A stretch of 64,000 bases of DNA from Pseudorasbora parva. Taxonomy: Eukaryota > Chordata > Actinopteri > Cypriniformes > Gobionidae. Shown piece by piece: positions 11,136 through 23,444 of the stretch (position 1 is its first letter; each line of letters begins with the position of its first letter). The stretch lies in the NCBI RefSeq assembly GCF_024679245.1, contig NC_090191.1, forward strand, positions 5,349,004-5,413,003, written 5' to 3'. Below the pieces are notes generated by a model. The model was not told the origin of the DNA, searched no databases, and worked only from the letters and a program-made list of their open reading frames with translations. Both the position numbers and the translations under genes were made by a program.

Positions 11136-11688
11136 TGCTGCGTTCCACTCCACTTTAAGACACGCACTTGCAAACTTCCCTAAGCACTTCACCTTGGGGG
11201 AATCCCTGCCGCCATTTTGAAGTGTGTTCCACTTCGTGAAGTGGACAAGGGAAGTTTGTATGGACAGACCCTTGCTCCCTCGATTTTGACCGAGTGAGCG
11301 AGTCTACTTCATATGTACACTTCAGGCAGCTTCATATACCACAATGCAATGCGATTGTGACGTCACCACATATCGCGTTTAATTTACCCCACCACAAACA
11401 ACTCTATGATATTTAAAAAAACATTTAAAACAACCCAAACACATCCATATACATATAGAATGCTGCATTAAACTATTTCGTAAAGATAAAAAATAAATAA
11501 TATATCAACTCCATAGTGGATTCCAAGTGATCAAGGGCTGAGGGCGTTCCAGTTCAGTCCATTTGCAAAGTTTCCGCCAGTAGTGGGCACCCATGCAATG
11601 CAACGTAGGCATGACGCACATCCGAGTGAACGAGACGGAGGGAAGTTTGCGAGTGAAGGGCATGATAAAAACAAACTGTAACGCAGCA
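11136..11688. mobile_element. Palindromic MITE, about 550 bp
   Basis: The tips are TGCTGCGTT and AACGCAGCA. A further inverted pair lies inside (CACTTGCAAACTTCCC against GGAAGTTTGCGAGTG). The superfamily cannot be fixed because no convincing target duplication was found. Confidence 0.45.
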
Positions 11689-11870
11689 TAGATGTCTTAC
11701 GGCGGAGTCACCATTGTCATCACCGGCAGGTATCTTGTCACAGGCAAGCTTTCTGTCGGGCTCTGTGGAACCTGATGTAAGATAAGTGATCTGAACGAAC
11801 ATAAATACTCTTATCTCGCTGAAATCTTGACGGATTTACAAATGGTTTGGTTTCTTACAAACGTTATTAA

Positions 11871-12995
11871 AGGGGGGGTGAAACACTCAGTTTCAGTCAA
11901 TCTCATGTCAATCTTGAGTACCTATAGAGTAGTATTGCATCCTTCATATCTCCGAAAAGTCTTTAGTTTTATCATATTTATAAAAGAAATATGGGCTGTA
12001 CCGAGTCTTTCCGGAAAAAACCAAACGCCTGGAGGCGTATCGTGTGGGCGGAGCTATCTCAGCTAATACAGATAATGATCCACAATCAAATCTGAGGCTG
12101 AAATAAATTGAACAGGAGAAACGGCAACATCAGGATGTCCGTCTCTGTGGTATGTACTGTATTTAGGGGCCTTTGTGTGCAGTTTATGAGGACATGATTC
12201 GGTTTATGGACTATTGTATGTGACTAGACCTTAGAGGTAGCAAGCAAAACGGTTTTGCACGTCAGAGTCAGAATAGTGTAACGTTATACAGAACAACAAT
12301 GGAGTAACCGTTAGCGCATTTGAATGACGAAGCACGCGATCGTATCGTTTACTGATGTTTACTCATGCGACGGTAGCCAATAGCAGAGACATTTGAAGTT
12401 GATTTACTCACCGGCATCTTCCAAAGCAGGACCGCTCTGTCAAAAACACACTTCTTTGGTATGATTTGGTGAAGTCCTGTGACAGCAGTGACCGTGGAAA
12501 TCCACTTTGCGACGCGACTGAAGCGATGCCTTGAAGCTTCCCGTCATTTCTGCGTTCAAATCGGTTCAAATGCAGCGTTGCCTTCCCGGAATGCTGTGCT
12601 GAAGCGTTGAAGCCGCTCGACGTCACCCATAGGAATAAAGTGGAGCGCGGCGCGACACATAAGTGTTCACGGACGACTGGATCTGCACCTGAGAGACTGT
12701 TTACAGCGTGCATTTCCTCTCTCTCCCTCTAGTCACGCGCGCGCGCACCCTTCCGGGAGAAGAGCCTGTACGGCCCATACAAGGACCTTCCGCTCTATTT
12801 AACGTCAAGTAGAACCATACTCGAAAAAAACTCGCCGAAACTTGTGAGAAACCGGAAGGAGTATTTTTAACACAGAAATACTCCGTCAAACGTCCAACAT
12901 TAGTTTTTGAAACTTTGTCTATGTTTAGGATGGGAATCCAAGTCTTTAAAGGTGTAAAAAGCTCAGTATGCATGAAACAGCATTTCACCCCCCCT
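11871..12995. mobile_element. TTAA-target DNA transposon, non-autonomous, 1125 bp
   Basis: The ends are AGGGGGGGTGAAA and its complement TTTCACCCCCCCT, each flanked by TTAA (11867-11870 and 12996-12999). A second, inverted and shortened copy is at 15461-16380. TTAA targeting fits Kolobok or piggyBac; the tip sequence alone does not decide. The interior has short frames but no recognised transposase. Confidence 0.75.
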
Positions 12996-13329
12996 TTAAC
13001 ATAGCTACAAATCTGGATGCTTTAACACATTGAAATTGCAGCTTTTCGTGTGCAGCTTGTGTAAAAAAAAACAATATTCTATCCGCTATAACTGTGCCAC
13101 TACTTCACACAATTATTCAGCTTGTTTCCTGAGAAACTACAGGGTCTCAGCTTTCTAAAGAGGTAAGGCATTTGATGGTAGGCAAAATTACGTGCGAAAA
13201 GTGATCTCTGAAGTAGGCACAGTGAAATGTAGAGGGGGAAATCCTAGTAAATTGCGTTTTTCAAGTTAAAATAAACTTAGTTTGCATGTATTTTTGTTTA
13301 TTTAAAAAAAATACAAATAATTGTATTAT

Positions 13330-13333
13330 AATA

Positions 13334-13399
<66 letters not shown>

Positions 13400-13433
13400 C
13401 TAGCTCTGAAAAAAAATCTGAGCTGTATGTTTG

Positions 13434-13465
<32 letters not shown>

Positions 13466-13506
13466 TGCAGTTTTAGTAGCCTATATATTGATTTAACATA
13501 AATACC

Positions 13507-13547
<41 letters not shown>
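13330..13547. repeat. Microsatellites: (AT)n, T tract, (GT)n
   Basis: A perfect AT run of about 65 bp lies at 13335-13396. A T tract follows near 13449-13466 and a GT run of about 37 bp at 13509-13546. The open frame across them (13396-13602, minus) is a product of the repeats. Confidence 0.9.
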
Positions 13548-13552
<5 letters not shown>

Positions 13553-14304
13553 TCATTGCACCTATCTGTTCTGTTCAATGTTACTTTCATATTGAAGTAC
13601 ATGGTTATAATTATTCATAAGTATGTAGTGGCATAACTACATCTCTGACGTTTATAAAAAACGAAACAGTTTGAAAATCGGTAGAAATTTGAGCAAGTTG
13701 GTTATTTAAAAGTACATGTTGTTTTTGAATTGAGTATGACCATGACAGGCTAGCGTGTCAAAGAAATGTATTTCACCACCTCTAAGAAAGGACAAGTGCT
13801 GTCTCCTTATTTACCTAAATGTGTCGTTTTCCTTGCTTTACCAGAGGAAAAAAGCCTTGTGTTGACTTTGAAATAGAGTAGACTTTATGCATCTGTGGTG
13901 AAATTACTAGATTTTCGCATGAATAAATGTTTATTTTAATGCAAACAATGCATTGTCACTTTAATTCTGCTCTCTAGCACAGCAAAAAATAGACTCGGTG
14001 TGGAAAGGATCACCGCACTGCTGCAAACACACCTCTCCTTAAACGACTGCCGGACAGAAACCGCGTGCAGTGTGAAAGCTGTAATCCGTTAACATGGGTA
14101 CGGGAAAAAGATATGCACCACATTTGCACTGCAAACTGAGTATAAGTGTTTGTGTGGTCATGTGATCTCAACATGTCTGTCCACATAAGGCGACCCACTC
14201 CATGTCATATAAAAAGAACAGTCAAAAATATCACTAATTTCTGTAGAGCTGGACATTTCATTAATAATCAAATGACTGAGTTCAGCTTTGAGAATGAAAC
14301 CAAC

Positions 14305-14525
14305 CTGTTTGTTCCTCAGTTTCTTCATGTTTCACTCTGAATCTTTCTTCAATCTTTAGGTCTTCACTCTCCTTTTTCTTTGTTTGTTCCTCAGTTTCTT
14401 CATGTTTCAAACTGAATGTTTCTTCAATTTTCAGATCTTCACTCTCCATTTTAATAAACTCCATCTTTATTATAGCGTGTCACGTGGATCTCAATCACTT
14501 CACAAGGGTATTTTCTGTGTTTGTC
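14305..14525 (-). CDS. ZNF-A acidic N-terminal exon
   Basis: On the minus strand the acceptor is at 14527-14526 (AAACAG) and the donor follows 14305 (CAG|GTTGG). The start codon is at 14464-14462, after a short untranslated stretch that is also conserved in ZNF-C. The exon encodes 53 residues made of two related units of about 25 residues (MESEDLKIEETFSLKHEETEEQT and a near copy). Such units precede the fingers in many fish zinc-finger genes; their function is unknown. The exon ends in phase 1 and joins the finger exon at 3319 to give EEQTDL. Confidence 0.82.
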
Positions 14526-14941
14526 CTGTTTAAGATGAGAATAATTAACAAACAATTACACACACAAAAACACAACAAAACTTTGACAACAAATTAATTA
14601 AATAATGCAAATTATTAAATTATACACACTATTAATATTAGTTTAGTAAGTTATTTAATGTTTTTTATAAATCGAAATAGAGCGCTTCGAATCACTGAAT
14701 CATGTTGTGAATCAATCGGTTCAATTGACTCGAAAGCTCCGGGTCTCTTGTCACTCGCCAGAGACTGAATTCATGTTTGAACTGATTCACAATAAAGAGA
14801 GAAATGAGACACTCCTTCTGTTACTCGTGCCTTTATGTTACTTCACTCACACAACACTGATAAATGTTGGATAAATCAATGCAGTATTACATTTAATAAC
14901 ATACCATTCATTCTGTGTCACTTTAAACGCTTAAAACAAAC

Positions 14942-15040
14942 CTTTCTTCAGCAGAATCACAACAAATGCAGGAGCGCGGCGCGGCCTTATGACGTCATAA
15001 ACCAAGAACAAAATAAAAGTCCCGTTCACTGCTGAGTCTA
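14942..15040 (-). promoter_or_regulatory. ZNF-A first exon and core promoter with CRE
   Basis: The block matches those at 24820-24905 and 34190-34280 (reversed). It contains a perfect 14-bp palindrome with TGACGTCA at 14990-14997, a GC-rich stretch, and GATTCTGCTGAAGAAAG followed by the donor GTTTGT. The exon appears to be untranslated and ends at 14942. The start site is not fixed; the upstream limit is an estimate. Confidence 0.65.
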
Positions 15041-15460
15041 AAATCACAAAAGTGCATAGAAATTTACTTAGGAAAATATATTAATTAAAAAAAGAAATGA
15101 TGACAAAATGTATAATTGAATGTATCATTGAAATACATTTTATAACACAATGACAAGTTAATAATACAGTTCACATTGAGAGATTTTTTTTTCTAAATGA
15201 AGACCGTACACAACTTTATTTTTTTACTGTTTGTATACAGTATAGAAAAAAACACATTAAAAAATATCATAACTTCACAAGCAAGTAAAAGGGTTTCTGT
15301 GGGTCCTTAAACATTTTGTTCAAATTTAAGGCCATAAAAAAGTATAGTAAAACAATCTTTTGTTCATGATAATTTTAACATAAGCCTTTATTTGAATCTG
15401 GCAATGCTACAGTTACTTGGTATAATGCAACATTTAATACACTACTAATAGTGTATTAAA

Positions 15461-16380
15461 GGGGGGGTGAAATGCTGTTTCATGCATACTGAGCTTTTTA
15501 CACTGTTTAAGACTTGGATTCCCATCCTAAACATAGACAAAGTTTCAAAAACTAATGTTGGACATTTGTCATACAACATACTCCTTCGACAACATACTCC
15601 TTCCGGTTTCTCACAAGTTTCGGAGAGTTTTTTTTCCGAGTATGGCTCGGAGAGGAAGGTCCTTGTATGGGCCGTACGGGCTCTTCTCAGAGGAAATGCA
15701 CGCCCATACAATGCACTGCCGCGCTCCACTTTATTCCTATCTGTGACATCAAGCGACTTCAACGCTTCAGCACAGCAAGTCACTGCTGTCAGGACTTCAC
15801 CACATCATACCCAAGAAGTGTGTTTTTGACGGAGCGTTCCCAGCGATAAAGGTTCGGTCCTGCTTTGGAAGCAGCCGGTGAGTAAAACTGCTTCAAATGT
15901 CTGTGCTGTTGGCTCGTCGCGTGAGTAAACATCAGTAAACGCCACGATCGCGTGCTTCGTCATTCAAATGCGCTAACGGTTACTCCATTGTTTGTATAAC
16001 ATTACACTAGTCTGACGTGCAAAACCGTTTTGCTTGCTACTACTAAGGTTTGGTCGCAAACAATAGTCCATAAACCAAATCATGTCCTCATAAACTGCGA
16101 GTAAACACACACAAATGTTGACAGGCCACTACAGTACATACCACAGAGGAGGACGTCCTGCTGCTGCTGTTTCTCCGGTTCAATTTATTTCAGCCTGGAT
16201 CATATATCTATTAGCTGAGCTCGATAGCTATGGGGTTTCTCCACGCTTGAGGACGTCACCGCTTTGTGTGCGCTCGTAATTTTTTAGCTCCGCCCACCTG
16301 ATACGCCTACAGGTGCTCGATTTTTTCCGGAAAGATTCGGTACACAAATTTTGGGCATCCATAATCAAAAAAACTCTACA
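15461..16380. mobile_element. TTAA-target transposon, truncated second copy
   Basis: It begins with the AGGGGGGGTGAAATG tip after ATTAA at 15456-15460 and runs in the opposite direction to the 11871-12995 copy. The order of shared blocks is the same, but the last 100-150 bp, including the far tip, are missing near 16380. Confidence 0.7.
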
Positions 16381-16711
16381 CATAGGGCGTATGTGTAATA
16401 AATCTTCACTTTGGCCGGAGTTTTTCGGTTTTATTAGAGAAATAATCATTTTCTAGGATAAAAATGGCAGTTTTGTGTAAATGACAGGCCAAATGCAGGG
16501 AAATATCTGCGTTTTCCCATCATGTAAACAGGGCCTAATTCTGACTCTGGCCTCTTTACTCCTCTCATAGTCACTGGACAGGAATTGGGAATTCAGGCCT
16601 CTAGTGATTTAGTAATGTAACAATAATCAGCACATTATACAGTCTCTCAAACTTAAGAAGTTTCTTTCTGTGAAATTCATTCCACACTGATGACATATAA
16701 AACCAGTTCTC

Positions 16712-17538
16712 TCATACATCAATACTCATGTGGTAGTTCAGCACTTTTTTATACCTAAAACTTGTCCCACAGTGACCACATGTATACGGCTTCTCTCCAG
16801 TGTGAACTCTCATGTGCCTGTTAAGGTTTCCTTTTCGGTTGAAACTTTTTCCACATTGTTTGCAGTTGTAAGGCTTTTCTCCAGTGTGAATTCTTAAGTG
16901 GAGTTCAAGGGTTTGTTTTTGAGTGAAACTCTTTCCACACTGAGGGCACATGTGGAGTTTCTCTCCAGTGTGAAGTCTCATGTGCCGAGTAAAGCTCGTT
17001 TTTCGTTTGAAACAATTTCCACATTGCTGGCAGGTGAACGGTGTCTCTCCAGTGTGAACTTTCATGTGGACTGCAAAGTTTCCTTTTTGGTTGAAACTTT
17101 TTCCACACTGTTTGCAGGTGAACGGCTTCTCTCCAGTGTGAATCCTCATGTGGTTTTCAAGGTGTTTTTTTTGACTGAAACTCTTTCCACACTGAGGGCA
17201 GGTGTACGGTTTCTCTCCAGAGTGAACTCTCATGTGTCTGCTAAGGTTTACTTTATATCTGAAACTCTTTCCACACTGTTTGCAGGTGAACGGCTTCACT
17301 CCAGTATGAACTGTCATGTGTAGGTTAAGGCCTTCTTTTCGGGTGAAACTTTTTCCACATTGTTGGCAGGTGAAATCACTTGTAGTTCCCTTATTTTTAG
17401 CCTTTTTTTGTGACAGAGTCTTTCCAACCTGTGGGCAACTAAAAGGTTTTACCCTCGTCATGAAATAATTATTCTTAAATCGATCTTTCTCTTCCATTTC
17501 ATTCAGTAGTTCACTCTCCTTTTTCAGCACCATCAGGT
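16712..17538 (-). CDS. ZNF-B, C2H2 zinc-finger exon (eight fingers)
   Basis: Paralogue of ZNF-A with the same exon length (827 nt). The minus-strand acceptor is at 17540-17539 (CCTTAG), and the exon opens with DLMVLKKESELLNEMEEKD. Eight C2H2 fingers follow, mostly joined by TGEKP. In the last finger the second zinc-binding histidine is replaced by aspartate (HMSID, where ZNF-A has HMIIH), so finger 8 may fold poorly. Joined to the acidic exon at 23285-23444 the coding length is again 987 nt (328 aa). Predicted to be a nuclear DNA-binding protein. Contact residues differ from ZNF-A, so a different target is likely. Confidence 0.88.
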
Positions 17539-18371
17539 CTAAGGCAACAAGAGAAATGTAAATTAACACCAGTTTAACGGCACAACACAACAACAAAACA
17601 TTTAGACATATAACATTAATGTTATAACCACACCTTTAGTCACAGGTGATCCAAAAATCCCAATGTCATCAGTGACGTGAGTAACAATCACTTCCTTACT
17701 CAGTCTCCTTGGATGGACGAAAGTAAAATCACTACAGGGCTATACAGGCATCTGGCTACACAATGGCCTTACTGGTATTAATTTTAATCGTTGTTAACAA
17801 ATATAGTTTGGAATGTATGTACTTATTTATTTATTAATACCAGTAATACCAATTTTTTAAGTAGGGATGGCTGACGCCAAACTGACGTTTCGATGCTGTG
17901 TCGAGATCCCGAAGCGCAGATTTTTCAAAACACTGCTCTGAACTGTGATTCGACACACCAATGTCACATGACTACGGCTAAATGAAGCTTCAAGTGTTTC
18001 ATCAGGTGCGCCTGTCTAAACTGCTTTGATTAAAAGGGGCGGGAACAAACCACACAGTCACACATCTGTATGAACCTCATTCACCACAGTTTAAAAGTGA
18101 AGTTAATCTATCTTCACCTCGTGGGGTTTTTGTGAGAGAGAGATTTTGTGATATAAGTGAGATTTATACTGCGCTTTGGTTAGTTATATTTAGGCTAGAT
18201 TTAAATGAGATATATTGACTGATAAGTAAAGACAGTGCCGCCAGAGTTAGGATAGATATAGGCTAGTGACACATTCATATAAGCTACGTTATAGATGTAA
18301 AATATATAGAAGATAGATATAGAATATATTACATAGATATAGAAGATATTCATAGGTGACATATAGATATA
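17539..18371. other. ZNF-B intron, no gene seen
   Basis: AT-rich intron. A TAGGGATGGCTGACGCC start near 17873 looks like a hAT tip, but I found no partner end. Repeated TATAGATATAGA-like sequence lies near 18290-18370. Confidence 0.4.
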
Positions 18372-19738
18372 CCGTAATTCCTCAAATAAAGACCGGGGCC
18401 TTCATTAACCTGAACTGCCGATGGAAACCGGCTTTTATTTGAAGCAGGCTTTTATTAGGGGCAGGCCTGTATTTCTAATCCCATCTGTTTGAAATATAAT
18501 TGCTTTATGTAAACCGTTTTCAATTTAAAGTGATCGTTCCAGTGGACAAATATCATTGATTTTTTTAAGAAACATTTGCAAAAATATCACCATACAACAA
18601 AATACGCATTTTTTGTAACTCCGCGCGCAGCTCCGCATCCGAAGATGAACGAGTTCTCGGCGAATCTAGCCGAGCATGACGTCTCATCACACTGGCACCA
18701 GTTTACACATTAGGTGCTTATATTTACTGAATGAGCCTACAAAAGCAGAAATAAGCCATTTTAAATAAAGATCCAGGTTTAAGCAAATAAATCACGACAT
18801 TAAAGTTTAGTGAAATTAGGAAATATTTACGAGATCGTTAATTTAGTGCATATTTTGTTCTCATGTCACAAGTAATAATATAAAGCCAAGGTTTACTGAG
18901 TTTCACACGATTCTTTTGTGGTGTGGTTTTTGGTGAAATGTACTAAAATAAATATCATCACCTGTGCACGTTAGGCCACTTCTTCTTGGCGCGTTGGTTT
19001 ATAGAACAATTACTCCAAATCGCCCTCTGTTGTTTCAAAGAATAGCACAACGGCGAGCGCGTCAAGTATAAACGCCTCGTCCGTTTGGGGAGGAGCGCGT
19101 GCAGTCAGCGGAGACTCGTGCAGCGGAGACAGGCGAAAGTATAAACGAGGCTTGAGACGGGGCTGCGCGGAGCTGAGCTTCGAGGCTTGTGTGCGACCCC
19201 CTTAAGACATAAAAGAGACGAGAGGCTAATATTGGGTGCGTCTTAATCAGCTCCCTAGTTCAGTAGTCAGGGCACTGATCAGGACATACCGGTAAGTCAA
19301 TGGGCTGACTCCCTGATCAGTGCCCTGACTACTGACGGAGCAGATTGAGCCGCACACATTGTTAAGATCGATATTTGTAGCCTGTCTGACACAGTATTTT
19401 CACAGACGTTGCATTTCTCATAGACTACAGTAGCCTATTTAAAATGGCACATGCATCCGTTATATTCTCAATTTAATTTACAAAGCAATCTCTGTAAAGT
19501 GTTTAGGTTAACTATAGAAGAGACCAGGATCAGTGTGTGTACTGGCATGACTAGCATCGGGGCGCGTGGCATCAGGATGGTTTGGCATTAAATTAACGGC
19601 ATTTAGGAGATTATCCACTCATTTTCCCCCGGCCTTTATTTGAGACCGGCCTTTATTTGTTCGTGTTGACCACACCCCCAGCCACTATCAGAGGCCCGGC
19701 GTTTAATTGACTACAGGCTTTTATTTGAGGAAATACGG
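18372..19738. mobile_element. TA-target DNA transposon, 1367 bp
   Basis: The tips are CCGTAATTCCTCAAATAAA and the inverted TTTATTTGAGGAAATACGG, flanked by TA (18370-18371 and 19739-19740). Several GGCTTTTATTTGA copies form subterminal repeats at both ends. A TA duplication suggests the Tc1/mariner group in the broad sense (Tigger-like). No transposase is preserved. Confidence 0.65.
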
Positions 19739-20039
19739 TAAGTAGCAGCAAAAGCACGCTGATGTCTGTGGAAGTGGCAATAACTCCTTTCTAACAGTTA
19801 TAATTTGACTTTGTTTTATACATATCAGACACACATTATACAGGAAAAGTTACTATATAGTTTGCTCTATTCTTCTCAGAGTTCACCGATTACTTTCATG
19901 TATTTCGTGAGACTCGCATTATAGATCTACTAACATGATCCTTATGACAAAACACATTCACTTACACTTATTTGAATATCAGATAGCTCATGACATAGGT
20001 AACAAGTCTGTGAATATTTTGAATAAAAAATAAAAAAAC

Positions 20040-20716
20040 GAAAACCGATACAGCTGAGCTGTCATACAACCTGACAGAACTGGAGAGGATCTGCAAGGAG
20101 GAATAGTAGAGGATCCCCAAATCCAGGTGTGAAAAACTTCCCAAAAAGACTCATGGCTAAAGCTTGGAACATACTCTGCAAGAACAAAAAAATTTGTTCG
20201 TTTTCTCGAGGTGGCAAGAACAAGAACAAAGTTCGTTTTGGCCAGTGGCCATACTTCACGAGAAAAGCAGGTGCCGATCTTCTGCGTTTCTCCGCATTAA
20301 CCACGCCCACTTTAAATCTCTGACCAATCACACAATAGTTCTCGGACACCCACAAGAAAAAAGTTCTGCTCAGGCGATGTGTCGAGAACAAGCTGCGAGA
20401 ACTCCCAAACCAGGTCCTGGGAGCGAGAACTTTTTTCTCTGTTCTTGTGGAGTATGTTGCAGCCTTATATTTAATCAAAAGGGTGCTACTAAATACTGAG
20501 CAAAAGGTCTGAATACTTAATACTTGTGATATTTTAGTTTTTCTTTTTTAATAAATCTGCAAAAATGTCAACAATTCTGTTTTTCTGTCAACATGGGGTG
20601 TTGTGTGTACATTAATAAGAAAAAAAATGAACATAAATTATTTAAGAAAATGGCTGCAATATAACAAAAAGGGAAAACAATTAAATGGGGTCTGAATACT
20701 TTCCTTACCCACTGTA
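20040..20716 (+). mobile_element. Tc1 element 3' fragment, split by a MITE
   Basis: The right end, ...GTCTGAATACTTTCCTTACCCACTGTA, is the known tip of a common fish Tc1 family. The part left of 20158 matches its transposase C-terminus and 3' region, though broken. A MITE occupies about 20160-20467. The 5' part of the Tc1 is missing. Confidence 0.65.
20160..20467. mobile_element. Palindromic MITE (GCAACATACTC family), copy 1
   Basis: The arms read GGAACATACTCTGCAAGAAC at the left and an inverted CAACATACTCCACAAGAAC at the right. A related unit in the other direction is at 55486-55735. The superfamily is not clear because the flanking duplication is short or absent. Confidence 0.6.
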
Positions 20717-21659
20717 GAATTGCTTTCAAATATTTATTCAAACTTGTGCCAATTCTAATGTCCAAAAATTGACTTAAGTAGAGCAGGAAAAAAAGATGAT
20801 TTTATGGTGAAATGTGTTATTTTTCATGTTAATCAGGTCAATTTGATAAAGAACTATGCACTGTGGCTTTAATTCAGCATGAGTAGCGCGGCTCAAAAAC
20901 AGACTCAAATATATGTGCACTAACTCTGACTATGGGTTACCATAATTGGCCTTCACGTCACTTTTTCCATCTCCAAACCTATTCTGTTCACAGCTGATGG
21001 GAGGATATTGCCTGCCCTTTATTGCAATTTGAAGATTTTTTAAAAATCACATCTGTTTTTGCTTTTCAAACTCTAAGAGGTTTCAGTTGAATATGCTGCA
21101 GGCTCATTTTTTGATGAAAAATAATTGATAATAAATTATATTGATGATGATAAATAATCTTGTTTTTGAAGCTGCTGTTGCTTATTGGTCTTGGGAGAGT
21201 TGGCAACACTGCTCAGCGCTGAAACGATCGCAGCACTGCCGCTTCTTGCTCTACGCTGCCTCTGTGTGAAGTGTGAATGCTGTATCTGTTAACATGGGCG
21301 GCGAATAAAATATGCGCTGCTTATGCTCTGCTAACGCATCCAGTGTGAAACCAACGTCAGAGCGGTTCTGTTCAGAAAGCTGCGCTCCATCACTGCATGT
21401 GCTGTGAGTTTAAACTGCATTAGACTGATCCTGACTCCTGAGTATTTCATTTTGGCTGCACACATTTTGTTCTTGCACTGATGTTAAATGAGTAGCCATT
21501 TTCACTTTGACAGCCAGTTTGAGATGTAGACTATATCTGAGTATTGTGTGTATCGGTTAGTTTATGAAATCAAATGATTCACTGGGAAAATTCTCAATAA
21601 ACCTGAATTCACCCTATGCTAACTACTTTTTCAGCAGCCACCGTTTCTATATTTATATG

Positions 21660-23098
21660 CATGGGCGTAGATTACGCGGGGGACGTGTCCCCCTCACTTT
21701 TAATAAAATGTATTTTCGTCCCCCGCACTTTTACTGGGTCTCACCGATCCTAGTCGACCCACTCCGAGCGGGATTCGAACCGACGTTACCCTGTGCGGGG
21801 GCGGACAAGTTAACAGGGACGCTAACTACAGCCTTCTCTAATATCGGTTGATAGCGCGCTTCTTGAGGTCAGGGGCAAGTGTATTTACATAGAAACCAAT
21901 GTGAATACATCAAGATTTAAATTCAGAGACAAAAAAATTATCTATGCATGACCTGCCATTTTATTCGAATCTAAATATGAGGGCGCTCTTACAGAAAGTC
22001 TGTAATACCCTGTCACGCTGGAGCTGCAGCTGAAGGAAAACAATCGTTATGAGTGATGAAACGTTACGACGACAATCAGACGATTGCGACAATATATGCT
22101 TTATGTGTGTTTTTCAAGTCATCTCAATTTAGGCTATTTATTGACAATAAAGTATCATATGAATAATGCAGCTTTTTTAATGTTTAGTATCTGCTCACCA
22201 CGGCTGCATTTATGTAATCAAAAATAGTTAAAACAAATTAAAACCGCTTTTTTTCCTATGTGAATATATAGTAATTTATTCCTGTGATCAAAGCTGAATT
22301 TATCATTATTACTCCAGTCTTCAGTGTCACATGATCCTTCACTAATCATTCTCAGATGAGGATTTCATAATCAAGAAACATTTATGATTATTATCTGTGC
22401 TGAAAACAGTTCCCAAAATGTTGTGGAAACCATGATAGCCTACATGTTATTTTTCAGGATTCTTTAATGAAAAGAAAGTTCAATGGACAGCATTTATTTG
22501 CATTTATTAAATAAATTATCTAATTTGTAATATTAAAAATATCACTTGTGATCAATTTAATGCATGTCTGATCAATAAAAGTATTCATTTCTCTCTTTTT
22601 TTAATTTTACCACAAATGTTTAGAAAATTAAGCATCACCATGGGCAGCACAACTGATAATAATCCTAAATGTGTGTTGATCATCAGATCCTCATATGGGA
22701 ATGATTAGTGAAGGATCACTGAAGACTGGAGTAATGATGATAAATTCAGCTTTGATCACAGGAATAAATCACACTTTACTATATATTGACATAGAGATCA
22801 GATGAGTTACATCAGAATATATATATTGTTTTACATTGCATAAAATCTATGGACTCTTAATGCAGAAGTGTTTGTAGTAGCCTATATAAACCAATCATAA
22901 AATTGGCAAAAAAAAAAAAAAAGGAGAATAGGATAATAATATTATAGATATTTATTAGTGGTTATTGTTCAGCAGTGTATTTGATATCTTGCCCAATTAA
23001 AAGCAAGAGATGCGATAAATTATATTAGTCAAAAAAAAAAAAAATGGTATTACGACATTTCTGTCCCTCTCACTTCTGAAAAGATGGCTACGCCCCTG
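21660..23098. mobile_element. hAT transposon, 1439 bp, complete ends
   Basis: The left tip is CATGGGCGTAG and the right end reads CTACGCCCCTG, its inverted partner. The 8-bp duplication TTTATATG is at 21652-21659 and 23099-23106. Inside, arms at about 22263-22360 and 22680-22790 form a long imperfect hairpin built from a repeat common in cyprinid DNA. The left end carries the tRNA-like GGTTCGAATCC block (inverted, near 21770-21782). No transposase ORF. Confidence 0.87.
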
Positions 23099-23284
23099 TT
23101 TATATGTAAGGCTGTACAGCCATCTAGTGCTTACATCTTTGCATTGCAGATGATTAATGGTCACAATTTAGAGGTAAATATTAAGTCAATTTACCTTTTT
23201 TTGTATAATCCCCTTTAAAATACAAAATATTAAAGGGTAAAATATTGATATTTTTCAAAATTATTAATTATCAATGAAACCAAC

Positions 23285-23444
23285 CTGTCTGTTCCTCAGT
23301 TTCTTCATCTTTCACTCTGAATGTTTCCTCAATCTTCATTTCTTCACTTTCCTCTTGCTTTGTTTGTTCCTCATTTTCTTCATCTTTCACTCTCAATGTT
23401 TCTTCAATCTTTATGTCTTCACGCTCCTCTTTAATAAATGCCAT
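23285..23444 (-). CDS. ZNF-B acidic N-terminal exon (coding part)
   Basis: On the minus strand ATG is at 23444-23442 and the donor follows 23285 (GACAG|GTTGG). The 160 coding bases give 53 residues in two similar units (MAFIKEEREDIKIEETLRV..., then EESEEMKIEETFRVKDEE...). Length and phase equal the ZNF-A exon. The upstream acceptor is not certain because the conserved GGACAAACACAG stretch of ZNF-A and ZNF-C has been replaced by other sequence. It joins the finger exon at 17538. Confidence 0.78.

Noticed and set aside
20062..20499. Frames of 138 and 111 codons on both strands
   Set aside because: They fall in a palindromic MITE and its flanks, and the same words recur at 55467-55745.
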